NCBI GenBank assembly: GCA_000708835.1
Contig: DF237253.1
Coordinates: 1 to 64,000 of the forward strand
DNA: 64,000 nucleotides
From: Klebsormidium nitens
Lineage: Eukaryota; Streptophyta; Klebsormidiophyceae; Klebsormidiales; Klebsormidiaceae
Direction: 5' to 3'
In this document: positions 31,401 through 44,051 of the stretch, in pieces
How the letters are laid out: each line of letters starts with the position of its first letter
How positions within the stretch are numbered: position 1 is the first letter of the stretch
Translations under genes and position numbers: made by a program
The notes under the pieces: model-generated
Seen by the model: only the letters and a program-made list of their open reading frames with translations
The model's database searches: none
What the model was told of the DNA's origin: nothing

Positions 31401-34400
31401 GAGTCTGTTCCGTTCCCTTCCGTTTCGTCTCGTAGTAGTCCGTTGGTGCATATCCCTTACCTCGATCGTTCTCTTTTTCCAGAGAAAGCGAAGGAGCCTA
31501 ATTGTCAAAAGGAAAAGGACATTAAGGCCTTAAAGAGCAAGAACTATCGGAGAGCGACGCTGGTTGGGATCGGACAATGTTTCGGACCGCGGTTCTGACG
31601 AGAGTGGGTTTCACTTCAATGGTTCGACTCTCTTCTCGTCCTTCAGAGAAAGCGAGAGAGCTCAAGAGCCAAAAGAAGAGAGCAAAAAGAAGGAGGATAA
31701 GAAAGCACGAAGAGCAAGAAGGGCAAGAAGTATTTGGACAGCGACGCCGTCCCTTTCGGACAGTCTGGCAGACAGTCTTTCGGGCGAGTCGGTTTTCACC
31801 TTCTCTGATCTTTTTCCTTCTTGTCTCCGAGACAGCGAAGGATCCTAAGAGCAAGAAGAAGAAGGACAAGAAGGCGTCGAAGAGCAAGAAGCGGAAGTAG
31901 TATTTGGACAGCGATTTCGACTCGCTCTTGGACAGCCTTTCGGACAGTTACTCGGACGAGTCGGTTTCCAGCTTATCTAAGTTTTGTCTTCCTCCTCATT
32001 CTCCAGAGAAAGCGAAGGAGCCCAAGAGCAAAAAGAAGAAGGACAAGAAGGCGTCGAAGAGCAAGAAGCGCAAGAAGTATTCGGACAGCGACTCCGACTC
32101 GCTCTCGGACAGTCTCTCGGACAGTTACTCGGACGAGTCGGACTACACGAGCGACTCGAGCGAGGAGGAGCGGCGGCGGAAGAAAAAGAAGAAGGCGGGG
32201 AAGAAGAAGTCGAAGGACCAGAAATCCAAGAAGAAGAAGCGGAGAAGGTAAAGCGGGGCCGAACATGAAATCACTTTCCCGTTCCCTATTGGCGGGACGT
32301 CCGTGGGGGGTTCCGTCAGGGAAAACCAATTATTTGCTTCAGGCTTTTTTCCAAAAAAGGGGACTGCTTTTGTGTGCAGAACCACAAACTTCCGCCCAAA
32401 GTTTCAATACTCTGATGTAGCTGATCCAAAACGGAAGAATCTTGGGCCTGATGTCGGTGATGTTCTGTCTTTTCTCCAAGATTTTTCGGATGAGTTGGTC
32501 GAATACCGCATGTCGGGATCTGTTTTGAAGGGCCTTAACTCGATGGAATTGTACTGTCGGAGGTGAAAGGCACACGAGTAAGAAGAAGACAGTCTCATCA
32601 AGGAGGGATTGCCTGTTTCATTGCCTTTCTCATGAGATGTCCGTTGGGCCTTTTAAATATTGCGATGCGAGCCGGGTTGGCGCGCACCCCGGCTTGTGAT
32701 TGGCGCACTCCCAGGATCTTGGAATTGTCGTTATACAACTCGATGCATCACGTGTTTCGATACGGTCCTCAGTACCGCTGATGAGGGGGACTGGATACGC
32801 GTGGCCTATCGCCGTTTTAAAAAGGGCGTCTTCTGCGACACGTAACCCCTCGTCAGGTCCACAGTGTTTGCCGATGGCACTCTTTTGCGCCCACTTGAAT
32901 GCACGCGGCAACCGCCGCCCATTAATGTCAAGAACTTTTCGTGGCAGTTTTTCTTGGGTGACTTCGTGGCGAAAGTAATATGCAGAATGCTTCAAAGCGT
33001 CGCTGCGAAAAGCGGGCTCCAATGCGTCCTTTGAATCATTTTGCGAAATGCGAGAGCTCGGGGGGGTAAGCAGACTGACTGAGACGGCTTGGTGTTGTTA
33101 CGCAGGTCGTACAGCAGCGAGTCGGACGACTATTCGGACAGCGAGTTCTCGGACGTCGAAGAGGAGGATCGTCGGTCCAAGAAGAAGAAGAAGAGCAAGA
33201 AGTCCAAGAAGAAGAAGAAGCATCTGTCCTATTCGGAGAGCGACTTCTCCGACAGTGAACCCGATCGCAAGCGGTCCAAGAGCGGAAAGGCGCGGAAAAA
33301 GGACGTGGGCTTGGACGATAAAGAAGGGAAGAACGGGGTGGAGAGTGGGGACGCTCAAAAGGTACGAGAGTGGGACTTGGGCAAGGAGCGCCCTGCAGAA
33401 GCGCTAGAGGTGCCGGGGGCATCGGCGGAATTGAGCTTGGCAGCCCTGAACGAGGCCCCGGAGACAAGAGGCACCGGTGAACGGAGAATTAAGTCCCTGG
33501 TAGAAAGGGAGCCAGTTTCCCCTCTCAGGGGGGAGCGTTTGCCTGGGGAGACGGGGGGGGTTCGGCGCGTGTCGCCATTCGGGGGGGATCGCTCGCTGGA
33601 TGAGAGGAGGGAGGGGGAGCGCTCGCCTGAGGCCAGAAGAAGGGCGTCCCCGGTTCGGGGGGGTCGGTCGCCGGGCGAAAGGGGGAGGGGGAACGCTCGC
33701 CCGAGGCCAGGAGGAGAGCGTCCCCGTTTCGGGGGGGTGGGTCGCCGGAGAGGCGGAGGCGCATCTCGCCGTTCCGAGGGGGAAGGGGGCGGTCTCCGGA
33801 TGACAGGGGGCGCAGGAGCCCGTCGCCGAAGCGGGTCCGAAAGTAAGTCGACGAACGGGAGTCTTTTCCTCCGGTTGGACTAACGCATTTGTAAATGGAC
33901 TTGCAGAGTGAAAGCGGAGCCGCACCTACTTCTCAACAATGTTAGGTTCATTTGATGATCAGGTCTTCTACCCGTCCTGGAGTTGTTGGTTGATGGAAAA
34001 GGTCACCCCGCGTCTCGTGTCTCGTTTGCTTCACTACTTTTAAAGCGATTCCCCTCCTCATTGTTCAGTCTGAAGAAGGGCTAGATCACTCAGCAAAGTG
34101 GGTCTTCGAAGTCGATGAGTTTCGTAATCGCCGAATCTTTTGAAATGGTCCCGGTCCGCCGAAGATCAGACAATTTTAACCTTTTGTAGTGTCTCGATGC
34201 AATTCAGATCCTTTGTGTGGCCGCCATGTTTTCTACCTTTTGTCACGGCTTTTATGCTTCTTAAGTACCTTTTTTTGCAGCGGCTTTAGCACCTCTCTAT
34301 CAGACTGTCTTCCTCGTCGCCTTTAGGTGTTGTGCAGCTATTCTGGGTTTGCCTGCCGAATCTAGCTATCCATTCCCAAACATTCGTTGTTGTAGGGGTG

Positions 34401-35604
34401 CTTTCTGTCTGCGCTCCAGTCTCTAGCGCCCCAAGTTATCTGCCATGATGATACTGCAAAGACCGTCTCTGCTTAATGCAATTCTCTAAACAGGATCATA
34501 TCTTCCGGCAATGTGACGTTTTTCTTTCCGTCTGAGGAACGTGAGGCAGCAGATAAAAATGTCTACTCTGCATGCTCAGACTTTTTAGGATTCCGACAAG
34601 AGATCGCTCAAAGCCAAAACCTGGCACGGATTTCCCCAAAACCTGCACGGACTTCCCCTTTTCCTCTGAACGAGTTGCTGAAGATGGCTCTAAACAAAGA
34701 TCGCCCTTGACAGTGTCTAACCACGTTTTGCAGGGGCCGCGGATTCACCGACCAGTATCAGAACGCCCGGCGCTACCGCACCCCCTCCCCGGGACGGGTT
34801 GGTTATGTTAACCCGCTTCGTCGAGTTCCAATCGTTCGACCGGACCCCTCCCGAGAGGGCGCCGTTCCTGATGACGATGTTCCCGCCGGAGCAGAAGGGA
34901 GAGATAGGAGCGTGAGGACTGAACGGGCCGACCGGACGGAACGGAATGAGGGTGCGGAACTGAACGTCAGGAGGGAACGTGCTGAAGGGGACAGGCGGGG
35001 CATGAGTGAGGCGTTGAGGAAGCGGCTGGGCCCGAAAGTCACGGAAGAGGGGGGTGAGCTGGCCGGCGAGCCTGACCCCCCGGTACGACGGCGTGTGATT
35101 GAATCGGTGAAGGAGAAGGAACGGGAGCCGAGGAAGAGCAGCGTGTGGGCTCGTCTCGGGTTGGAAACAAAAGGGGGCTCGAAATCAGCGGGGAAAGAAG
35201 ACCCCCCGGAGGGAGGGAGGTGGGAGGAGATGAAAGAGATCGAAGGGCAAGACATCGGGGCGGAGTTTGTGAAGGACGATCTTCGGGCGGTGGAGGGTCA
35301 GGACGTAGGTCTGGTTTTGGATGAAGAGTTTGGGACGGAAACGAACGCTGAGAGGAGTGCGGCCGCGGCAGACATTGCGGCCGGTGAAGGTCCCGGGGAG
35401 AACGGCTCGGGGGATCCCTCCGGGCATGGTAGAAAGCTAGTGACGTATGACGACCTCGAGACAATCTCGCCCGAGAGGGAGGTCGTGAAGAGTCCGCAGA
35501 TGAGAGTGATCATGCCAAAGAGTCAGAAGCTGGCGCGTGTAGGAACTTCGCCGCTGGACGAGCAGTCGTTGTCTCCTCCTTCGTCACTTTCGGGAGGGGA
35601 TTGA
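28412..35604 (+). CDS. SR/K-rich cyclophilin (peptidyl-prolyl isomerase), eight exons
   Basis: Exons 28412-28489, 28760-28928, 29346-29459, 30135-30177, 30764-30924, 32007-32247, 33106-33842 and 34734-35604; phases agree if one missing G at 33681-33691 is allowed, giving about 804 residues. Residues 1-175 are a cyclophilin domain with [30 protein letters not shown] and GKHVVFGKV. The catalytic Arg, Phe, Gln and final His are present; the cyclosporin-contacting Trp is His (KKTPHLDG), as in several SR-cyclophilins. The tail has Lys runs, [21 protein letters not shown]-type repeats and [19 protein letters not shown], a motif shared with plant CYP63/CYP95-type nuclear cyclophilins that act with splicing factors. 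Intron 5 is built from echoes of exons 5 and 6. Confidence 0.85.
30979..31387 (+). repeat. Three decaying echoes of the exon 5 3' edge plus donor (cyclophilin)
   Basis: Partial copies of the last ~105 bases of exon 5 with the donor: 30979-31083 (donor GTAAGT, near identical), 31132-31231 (GTGAGC, several changes and a small deletion) and about 31321-31387 (GTGAGC, most degraded and shortest). Each is followed by a CCGTT-rich stretch matching the start of the real intron. Frames are broken, so these are not alternative exons. Confidence 0.85.
31483..31965 (+). repeat. Three echoes of the exon 6 5' edge plus acceptor (cyclophilin)
   Basis: Partial copies of the first ~140 bases of exon 6: about 31483-31575 (acceptor TTTTTCCAG kept, exon part strongly diverged), 31647-31790 (TTCAG kept, intermediate) and about 31830-31965 (closest in the exon part, but acceptor damaged and a stop in frame). 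The true exon starts at 32007. Spacing is about 165-185 bases. Confidence 0.85.
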
Positions 35605-36308
35605 GATTCGTTTCGAATATTAATTGGAGACTTCGGAGGTTGCTTACCCCTCAGCATATGCCCCTCATTTTTCAGCTGAGCCTCCAATCAGATTGCCTCT
35701 TTGCGTAGCAGCTGACGACCTTAGGAAATCCATTAATTGCTGTGACCATATGGGTAGGTGAATGCTATTATGAAAGTTTTCGATCCAATTTGGCTGGCTG
35801 GCTTCATGGGTATCTCACATATGCAACCAAGCATAGATTTGTTGAAATGCAATATAGGAACGGGATTGCGCAAACAGCTAATCCGACATGAGGTGCATGC
35901 ACTGAGGCGGCCTGTATACATGCCTAGCTCGCCAGCTCAATACGCACATGCTGTAGCGAAATGGTAAAAAAGTTCCGCCCAGGCTTCACTTTATGTGGTG
36001 CATGTGGAAATCCGAGTCAGCCAAGTGCGCGGCAGTGAGTTATGTATAGCTGGGGCCGCTGCGACCATGTCACACGCATCTCCAGGCAATGATGCGCGCG
36101 AGCGCGCAGAATCAGCTACTTTCACGGCGGCCGGCCCGCCGGGCGCGGCAGATGCCGTGCATTGTGCAAGCTCCGCAATGCTGACCCTGATCAGTAGGTG
36201 CGGGTCCCTTTGGTTGCATGGCGCAAAATCAGAGTGATTGCTGTAATAACTAATCAGCTCATGCAAAGGGCATCATAACGACTAATATTGAAGTCTAGAA
36301 TTCTTGAG
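35605..36308. other. Intergenic, no gene seen
   Basis: Follows the cyclophilin stop. Short open frames here show no recognisable domain. The start-codon echoes of the next gene begin at 36309. Confidence 0.4.
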
Positions 36309-36657
36309 CACCTTCGAACTCTGTTGAACGCTGCGCAATGACGCCTCTGATAAGCGGAGGGGCGCATTGCTTTGATCACCGCAGATTGGGATTCAGATAT
36401 TTCGAAGAACCAACCTAAAAGGGTAATTTAGAGTTGAAGTCCTACAAGACACCTTCGTGAGTCGTGACTCTGCGCAATGAGAGTCCTGGTCAACGGAGGT
36501 GCGCGTTACTTTGGTCACCGCTGTCCCAAATTGCTCTGTTAGTAGGCTCGAAAGGGAAGATTAGAGTCGGTCTCTGTTCACCACCTTCAAAACGCTGTGA
36601 AAAGCTGCACGATGACAATCCTTATAAGCTGTGGGGCGGGTTTCCTGGATCCGTGCA
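36309..36657 (+). repeat. Three upstream echoes of 5' UTR, start codon and Rossmann motif
   Basis: Units begin with CACCTTC and contain about 30 bases of leader, an ATG and about 45 coding-like bases: 36309-36383 (reads MTPLISGGAHCFDHR), 36451-36524 (MRVLVNGGARYFGHR) and 36580-36657 (MTILISCGAGFLDPC). The true exon reads MAVLITGGAGFLGQR, with its unit starting at 36717. Spacing is 142, 129 and 137 bases. None continues in frame into the gene. Confidence 0.85.
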
Positions 36658-36745
36658 GAATCTGTTTGTTCTGATCAACCAGCTCAGAAGGCAGAAAAGT
36701 AACAGTCCCTGTTGGGCACCTTCAAACGCTGTGCAAAACTGCGCA

Positions 36746-39700
36746 ATGGCGGTCCTTATAACCGGTGGTGCGGGTTTCCTAGGTCAGCGTGTGGCCAGGG
36801 CTCTATTGAAGGAATGGGAGAATGCTGGGCCTGATCCAGAGCAACCAGTCAAGCTTCTGCTGGTGGACATCAAAGAGCCTTCAGAGCGCATCCCAGGAGC
36901 TCATTATGTAAGTCGAGATCGTTTAAGGCAGCTCTGAGATTGTGGAAGGCAGCTTTACGCAGAACTGACTTATTTAAGGCAGCTCTGGTAGTGTGGAAAA
37001 CAGCTTTGATTGCCCGAAGTTAGCAAGTTGGCGAATTAAAGATGCCTCGATTATGTCAAGCTGTGCACTATGTTTTATCTGAGTTGACTGACAATTGAAT
37101 GTGAATTGTCAGTCATCTCCCCAAAAAGTTGACTGGTCAGAAAGACTCCGTAGTTCCTTACATCAGGCACTCAAGTTATCCATTTTTTCTTGCCTATATA
37201 TCCATTTTGAGCTGAACTCCCACGATCTTTGTCTGCAATGTGCGCTCAAGCTACAGTGAAGTACACACATATGACGGCGACTTGCAATCGATTGCCCCTT
37301 GTTAAGCCCTTCCTAAAAGTGACCCTTCCTTTGTATCTTCTTTTGTTTCCTTACTTTTCTGAAACCCTACTGCCTCCGCAGTGACTTTCACTGATGAAGG
37401 CTGTGTGAGAATAGCCTAGAGCTCTGGAGCTTGTTAAAGCTCATCGTTAGGACAGCCAGAGGTTTCAAATCACAAGCTGCTACCCGGACACAAACTGTTG
37501 TTTTCCTCGTCCAGGTCGTGGGTAACATCAGCGACGCTTCGTTTCTCGAGACAGTATTGACGGAGGAGGTGGCTAGGTGCAAATGTCTCTGACCTCTTTT
37601 TGCAAAGCACGGAGTTGAGCGCGTTATTCCCCATGCTTTGAACCTTGTCGGAGCCAAATTTCAGAATGTAGCACAATCTTGTCATACAACTTTCTTGACT
37701 GCAAGAGACATGCTATTTTCGTTTGACGTTTCTCCCTCTGTTTCCTCCTCTTCGGCGGTTAAGAGAAGTGCCCCCTGCGACGTAAATCAGGGCCTTATTT
37801 TTGATCAGGACGCTCTCTCCTGCGTTGTATCACCATATCTTCTCTGGCAAGGAGTTATGACCACTTCGAGGACTGAAAGAAGCAGTAAACAAGCAGTCAG
37901 ATTTTGCAACGGTAATACCTCAGGTATAGGGAAGTTTGATGCACCAATCAAACTTCGGAAAGAGTGAACAGGTCAATTTGAGTGGAAACAACATACCTCT
38001 AAGTACTTTTTTTCAAAAAGTCAACTCTCGTTTGCAGCATCTTTCATTTTGCTGCCATCCTGAGTGCGCACACCGAGAGCGAGTACGACCTGGGAATGAA
38101 GGTGAGAACGTCAGCTTTTCTCTTTCAGAGTACAACAACGAAAAAGTCTTGCTGAGTTGGAGGAAACTTATCATACATTAGCATTGAGCGTGACACGTGC
38201 AGCCATGGTTTCTGGAGAACCGATTATTGGGCCGATAGAAGTGCTAAACCTCAAGGATTCCACATATTCTCGGAGGTTGAGATGATAAGACTTGAGCAGG
38301 AGTCTAGTCAACGGAGGTGGAGTCCTTTTCGCGTTACTAATTTGGCATTTAAGTAACATGATTCAATGCGCGGAGAACGCTTCTTTCTACTTCATGCCAG
38401 GAGGCGGTTCATCCAGCGTTTCGTTTCTGAACCCTGCCTGGTGAAGGCCCAAGAGAGGACTTTGAACCGGGGCTGTAACCAGATTTTCTTCACTAACCAG
38501 GCTCCCTTTGGGAAGATGAATTCTGGTCTCTCAGTTCCAAATTCCGGTCTCTGGTTTCCGGTTTCTAAGGTGCTCTTTGTCGTCGACCCACTTTCTTGTC
38601 AGTAAGCGCTCCCACATTCTCAATTCCCACCAACTCAAAATGACGCCTCCGTTGCTCACGATTTCGATCTGCCAAAATGCGGCTTCGTTTTTGCAGCTAA
38701 CCCGTCCGTCCTGCTTATTTTTTTCACCATTTTAAGCAAACCCTTCGACTTGCCGTCAGGTGAACTTCGACGCCACCAGAGCAATCATCGAACGGGCGCG
38801 CGCCCTGGAGACGCGGCCGAAGCTCATCTTCACTAGCTCGGTTGCAGTCTTCGGCATACCCCCTCAGGTGAGAGGAAGAAAGCGAGCAGATTGAACCTAG
38901 TCAGACCCCCCCCGAAACTTCGAAGTGCAATCTTTGTGAATGGTTGCTCGCTCCCTCGCTCGTAAACGGGCCCCATACCGGGAGAGACGCAACAGTGTTA
39001 GACATGAACGAAATAAGGTGCGTTCTTCGGCTAGCAGATTTCCCCCGGCGCGTGAAAACCAGAGCCCTCATCTCCAAGCTTCGCCCGGGACGGCTGTTAG
39101 CCCTACTTTCGGGTCAACAAGTGCACCCAAAATGCACCAGTCGGTTCCCAAAGGTCGCTGAATGGTTTTATATACTGCTGCATCAAAATACTCCCCCTCC
39201 CTCTTCATTACGGCATGTCTTTGCAGCCGTTGACGGGGATCCAACTCGTCCCCGGTTATTCGGCACGACTCCGGACGAGCTTTTCGGAAAGTGAATCGGC
39301 TCAAGTTGGATTCTGTTCGAAGAAATTTGCTGGCCTCTGCTTGTAAGGAGCGGCACCCAGAACGTCATATCCCGTTGCCGGCATGATCGTTTTTCCGCTG
39401 CGATGTCCAGGAAACAATTGACACGAACGCACTCCGAGAACGCCAGCTGTCCTTTACGGAGAAGACGGCCGTCACGCCCCAGTCGTCGTACGGAGCTCAA
39501 GTGAGGTACTAGGAAGCTGCGATTGCCATGCTAACAAAGGTGAACCGTTCGCGCGTGAGGAACCGTTGGTAACTCCGTCCAAAACATGCACGTACACTCT
39601 TCCTTGTGCCCACGTTTTCTTCGCACTCTGTGCTAGACCGAAAGAATCCATCTCTTACGCGCGTCCAACTATTTCTGGAAGGCTCGTGTTCCAGTGCGCC

Positions 39701-42700
39701 GCACCTCTTACACTTGCACCGTTGGGCTTACTGAAATAGGCTGACAACCATCAGTGACACTTCCCCGGTTTCTCAGCTTGTCAGAAGACCCTCTAGGTCT
39801 TCTCGCTCGTCCAAATGCTCTCTCGCTCGCACATAGCATGCTCTTGTTGATGTCACAACCCTTCACTCGTCCATACGACGCCCTCACGCGTTGCACTTCC
39901 GTTTGCGCTTTATCATTGTTCCACCATTCAGCACGGTTTCATCCGCACGTCCCACCAACCCGCCTGCGCACACGAGTCTCTCCCTTGCTCATACGGCTCT
40001 TGCATCTGGACACATCCGACTCGCCCGCTTGCTCATACGACCTCCCCGCTTGCTCATACGACGTCCCCCCTTATCTATACGCAGAAGGCCATGGCTGAGC
40101 TGCTCGTTGCGGACGCCACGCGGCGGGGCTTCGTCGACGGTCGCGCCGTCCGCTTACCAACGGTGGTCGTTCGGCCCGGCAAGTGAGATCGTCCGCAGTA
40201 TGATCTTTTCGAGGAACTAAAATTTGATTATAAGGCCTCTGATTTTGATGGGCTTTCCAGACTCCTGCTCGTCATTTGACAATCATCTTTTTATTACCGC
40301 GAAGTCAAACGGGGTGACTCGTCATCTCCGGTGCAACACTTGCACCTTTTGACATTCGCGTCAATTGAAGCCCTAGTAATCGGCGGCAGACGTTGCGGCA
40401 TCTTAAAATCGTAGGCGAAGCAATGGTTTTCCCAAATCCACTGCTCGGAAGTGGTCCGGAGCAACCCTGGAAGGAATGTCTCTGCTTCTTCGTCGCCAGC
40501 GCATCACAGGCCCCGGTGTGCTTTCTTCGAAGATTGACTATTTTTCTGAGCTCCCCCGTTGTTTAAACGAGCCAGCAGTTCTCGGCCTTTTCAAGCCCGC
40601 GGTAACCCGGTTCTTGTCGCCCCGGCATACGTCCTTCGCTGGAATTCAGCGGCCCGAAAAGAAGACAGTTTGATTTCTTCATCGAATCCACCAATTTGCC
40701 ATGGTTTTCCGTCTGAGGAAACATGTCTTCTTTTTCGCGTATAAGTCCCCTTTTGAAAGCTTAGATTCAGCGTATAGATTAAGGTGACGGTATGTTTGCC
40801 GAACGCGTTCTGTCGAGCTGCTCTTGAAGCAAGGTCTTGGATCCGAAGTGGTTGCTCTGAGTTGCATGAAAAAGGTTTCAAAGGATTGTTCCGTTGTTCC
40901 GTTGTTCCGTTGTTCCAGCTTTCTCGTCGCCAAAATTTCACAAGCGCTTTGCAGGATGCCAGTTCCTTTCAAACGTCTGTCAGTGCCCTTCTCCACCGGT
41001 CTTTGCAGGCACACGTCTCGCTTTCCGTCAATTGTGGCCCACGTTGAGTTGCACCAGTTTCCCAGCCCAACAAAATCGGAAACCCTAAACCCCGACTTTA
41101 CCTGCTTTGCATCCCAACCCAACCCAAAATAAAATATCTAATCTACCCGTCCCCTTGGGCAGTTGCCGGATTCAGCGTAGCGTAACTCTCTGGTAAATCT
41201 GACGCTATTTTGCAGGCCGGCCCGAGCCGCTTCTTCTTTTGCCTCGGGTGTCATACGCGAGCCCCTGCAAGGCCAGCCGTCGGTCTGCCCGGTAGATCCC
41301 GACACTCCTGTCTGGATCCAGGTGTGACACGTGGCGCCTTGTCATTTGCAAGATCGCTAGCGCGAGTTGGCTCCTTTTGCAACTCTTGTCTGAGGTTGCT
41401 AATCCTGGAGCTGTAGTGTAAGGGGAAAAGCGCGAGCTACTTTTTGACGGCGTTTCGACGGGAAGTGACAGACTGAGATTTCTTGCAGCATTCTGACACA
41501 CGGCCAAAGTCGTCCAAATTCCGTGCTCGGGCGATCGCAGATTAGTAAGGTGCTTTAACCCTTTTCTAACCAGAAACTCGAGTTCCGCACGTTCAGTTCT
41601 TGTTTAGCCGGCAGCCTTCGTACGGGTCACGCTTGCGCAGACGGCTCATCACGCTCCCTTGGCCTCGACAACGTCACTTTGCCACAGCCAAAACCACGAG
41701 CCGTCCAAACCCTCGACCTGGTGACGTTAGTTGCCATCAGCAGAGACTCAATCCCACCTATTCCTCTGCAGTCCCCCCGGAAAGTGGTTGAAAACCTGAT
41801 ACGCGCGCACAACCTTCCGCGGTCTACGGGACCCGTCGTGGTAACCCTGCCGGGTTTGTCGGTGAGCCAAAGTAACCCAGCTGGAAAAGAGCGCGAGCGC
41901 GTAGGAGATTAAAGTCGGCGTCGTGGACTTGCATGCCCGCTTACTCTTTCAACATATGCGCCTGAGTCGCCAAGTTGGTTCGATTCAACCCTCAAGATGA
42001 AAACGAAGCTTTAGGAATAATAAGGTGACCACCAGCACTTAAAGACGGGTCGGGTTAGGTTAGGGAGTTCAGGGTGAGTTAAGTTGCGGGCGGGCGGAGT
42101 CGGAGTTCAGATTGCCTATGGATCCCGTAATTCCTAACTCTATTGAAAATCCACGTTGGCCAAATTGTCAATGATGTCTCCTGTTGAAAAAATATTAGCC
42201 CCGCCAAGTGTGCAGTTTGAAAGCGTCCCATCCGAGAAAAAGCCTGGCATCCAAGCCTCAGAATGTTCCGGGGAACACGAAGTCCTATGATGCTTTCGCT
42301 GGCGCGATTGGGAGAGTCGTCTTTGGAATCGATCACTTCGAACACTGGAAGCCCCGGATTGACTTCCACCGTTCGAGAGCAAGTCAGGCCTTTCAGCGAC
42401 GGCCCTTGTCATCAGTTGAAGCTCCCAGACACTCTGATGCCTTGCCTTTGGAGTGATTATCCTTCGGAGTTGTCCGTCATCATTTTACTTCAAAGAAAGC
42501 CTTGAAGAAACCTTACTGAGCTCAGCCGCCCTTTCGCCGAAAGGCTGGATCAGATTCAATCCCTTGAAGCGGATTCACAAGGTTCAGCGGAATGGCCGGA
42601 ACCAAATCGCTGGTTGTGAAGCAGAATGGCAAGATTTTGATTCATCTCTTCCGTATTCATTCGCAGGTCACTGTTCGCGAGATGATCAACGCCGTGGTTT

Positions 42701-44051
42701 GGGCGAAGGGCCGAAGCGATTTGGTAAGCATCGCGTGCTTATGCATGAGCGGGTACCCGTTCGTGGAGAATCATTTGGGCAGCTCGAGCGGAAATGTAAA
42801 AGTCAAAGGTGTCTACATGGACTCTCTGGTGCCAGCAGATGTTGCAGGAAATCCGATGCGCTCTGCAATACGTGCAAGGAATCAGTGCTCAAGGTTCGGC
42901 GTCTAGCACAGGGCGCTCTTTTTGTCTCCTTCAAAACTTGAAAATGTTCTCGGACGATTCATAGCTTCTTGTAAAGGCTTTTTGATCGAGGTGTTCTGCT
43001 TTCAGAGCAACGCCTGGTTGCCTTGTCAACCGGTTGCCAGTCTTGCTTGCTTGGATTCTCGTTGGAGCCGCAAAGGGACCGGCTTCTGGCGGCTTCCTTG
43101 CGGTTGAGTCCCGTCTTTCCGCAAGCGATGTTTGGACCCATCGAGGTCCAAGCACGGTATTTGTGCAGTCTTGTCCGGTGTCCTGGCCGGAAAGCCTGTG
43201 ATCAAAAGTCCATCACCGCCTACACAGAAAGTGTTGAAACCAACGGTCAACAAGCTCGTAGCCAATATGCTGCTTTAGGTTTTCGAAAACGTTTCTTAGA
43301 AACGTTTGCAAATTATCACGACGAGGGGCTCACCTTCTCTCCCGAGGGACGACGTCCGGGCTTGCTTTGCTAGCTTCTCCTGTAAGGACAGAAGGAACGC
43401 ATACGGTTTCAGCCCGACTGACACGGTCACAAACTGACTGCACCGCCCTTTGCTGTTTCCCAGGTCCGATTCGAGAGGCAGCCAGAAGTCGAGCGCATCT
43501 TCTGCTCCTGGCCGGGTCGAATAGACACCCCGGCGGCAAGCAGTCTGGGGTTTGAAGCCGACGAGTAAGGATTTTTACGGAGACCAAGTCATCATCATCT
43601 ATGTCTGTCCGCTGAACAATCCTCTTCTCGCAACAGGAAGGCCATGAAAAGATGCGCTGACAAGGATGAGCGTTTGAGCGTTTTCATGCACGTGGGTTTC
43701 AGGACTTCTGGGCGCCTTCTCAGACGTAGGAAAGTCAGGAAGGAGGGGCGCCGCCTCTTGAGGATCTTCTTATTCAGAAGAGCTTGTTACTCATGGAATG
43801 ATACTTTTTCGAGGTAGAGAGCCCAGCATATATCAGAGATTCACTCCGCGGGATGAAATGAACTTATCAAAGAATACATTCCGGAATTGGAAGTCAGTAG
43901 CCGTTACCGGAGTTGGCTCTTGTCGGTTCGAGTTGAATGCAGCCTCTGAGCAGGGGACTCACATTATGCTCCGCCCGTTTTTTGCAGGAGCATTGAGGAA
44001 GTGATCCGGGCTTTCATCGAGGTTGACCTCGAGATGCCGACCAATCCGTGA
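36746..44051 (+). CDS. DenD-like NAD-dependent epimerase/dehydrogenase, eleven exons
   Basis: Exons 36746-36907, 37515-37576, 38038-38101, 38760-38867, 39411-39500, 40085-40182, 41216-41321, 41772-41861, 42667-42723, 43464-43564 and 43988-44051, all GT-AG and in phase, 333 residues. It is an extended short-chain dehydrogenase: TGGAGFLG binds NAD, FHFAAILSA and FTSSVAVFG (catalytic Ser) follow, and YGAQK (Y-x3-K) is split exactly across exons 5 and 6. SPRKVVENLIRAHNLP and VTLPGLSVT place it with the bacterial D-erythronate dehydrogenase (DenD) and Gne-like SDR group, which oxidise sugar acids or epimerise sugar nucleotides; the actual substrate is unknown. The 5' region carries three decayed copies of its own start. 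Confidence 0.85.
39780..40084 (+). repeat. Degenerate CTTGCTCATACGAC repeats at an intron 3' end
   Basis: The end of DenD-like intron 5 holds repeated units with CGCTTGCTCATACGAC (two adjacent exact copies near 40030-40065) and looser relatives (CTCGTCCATACGAC, CTCGCTCGCACATAGC) further upstream. The last unit leads into the real acceptor. Unlike the echoes elsewhere, exon sequence is not included. Confidence 0.5.

Noticed and set aside
30979-31965. Exon echoes as alternative or mutually exclusive exons
   Set aside because: Copies lack the opposite splice site, contain frameshifts or stops and are partial, so they cannot be included as functional exons.
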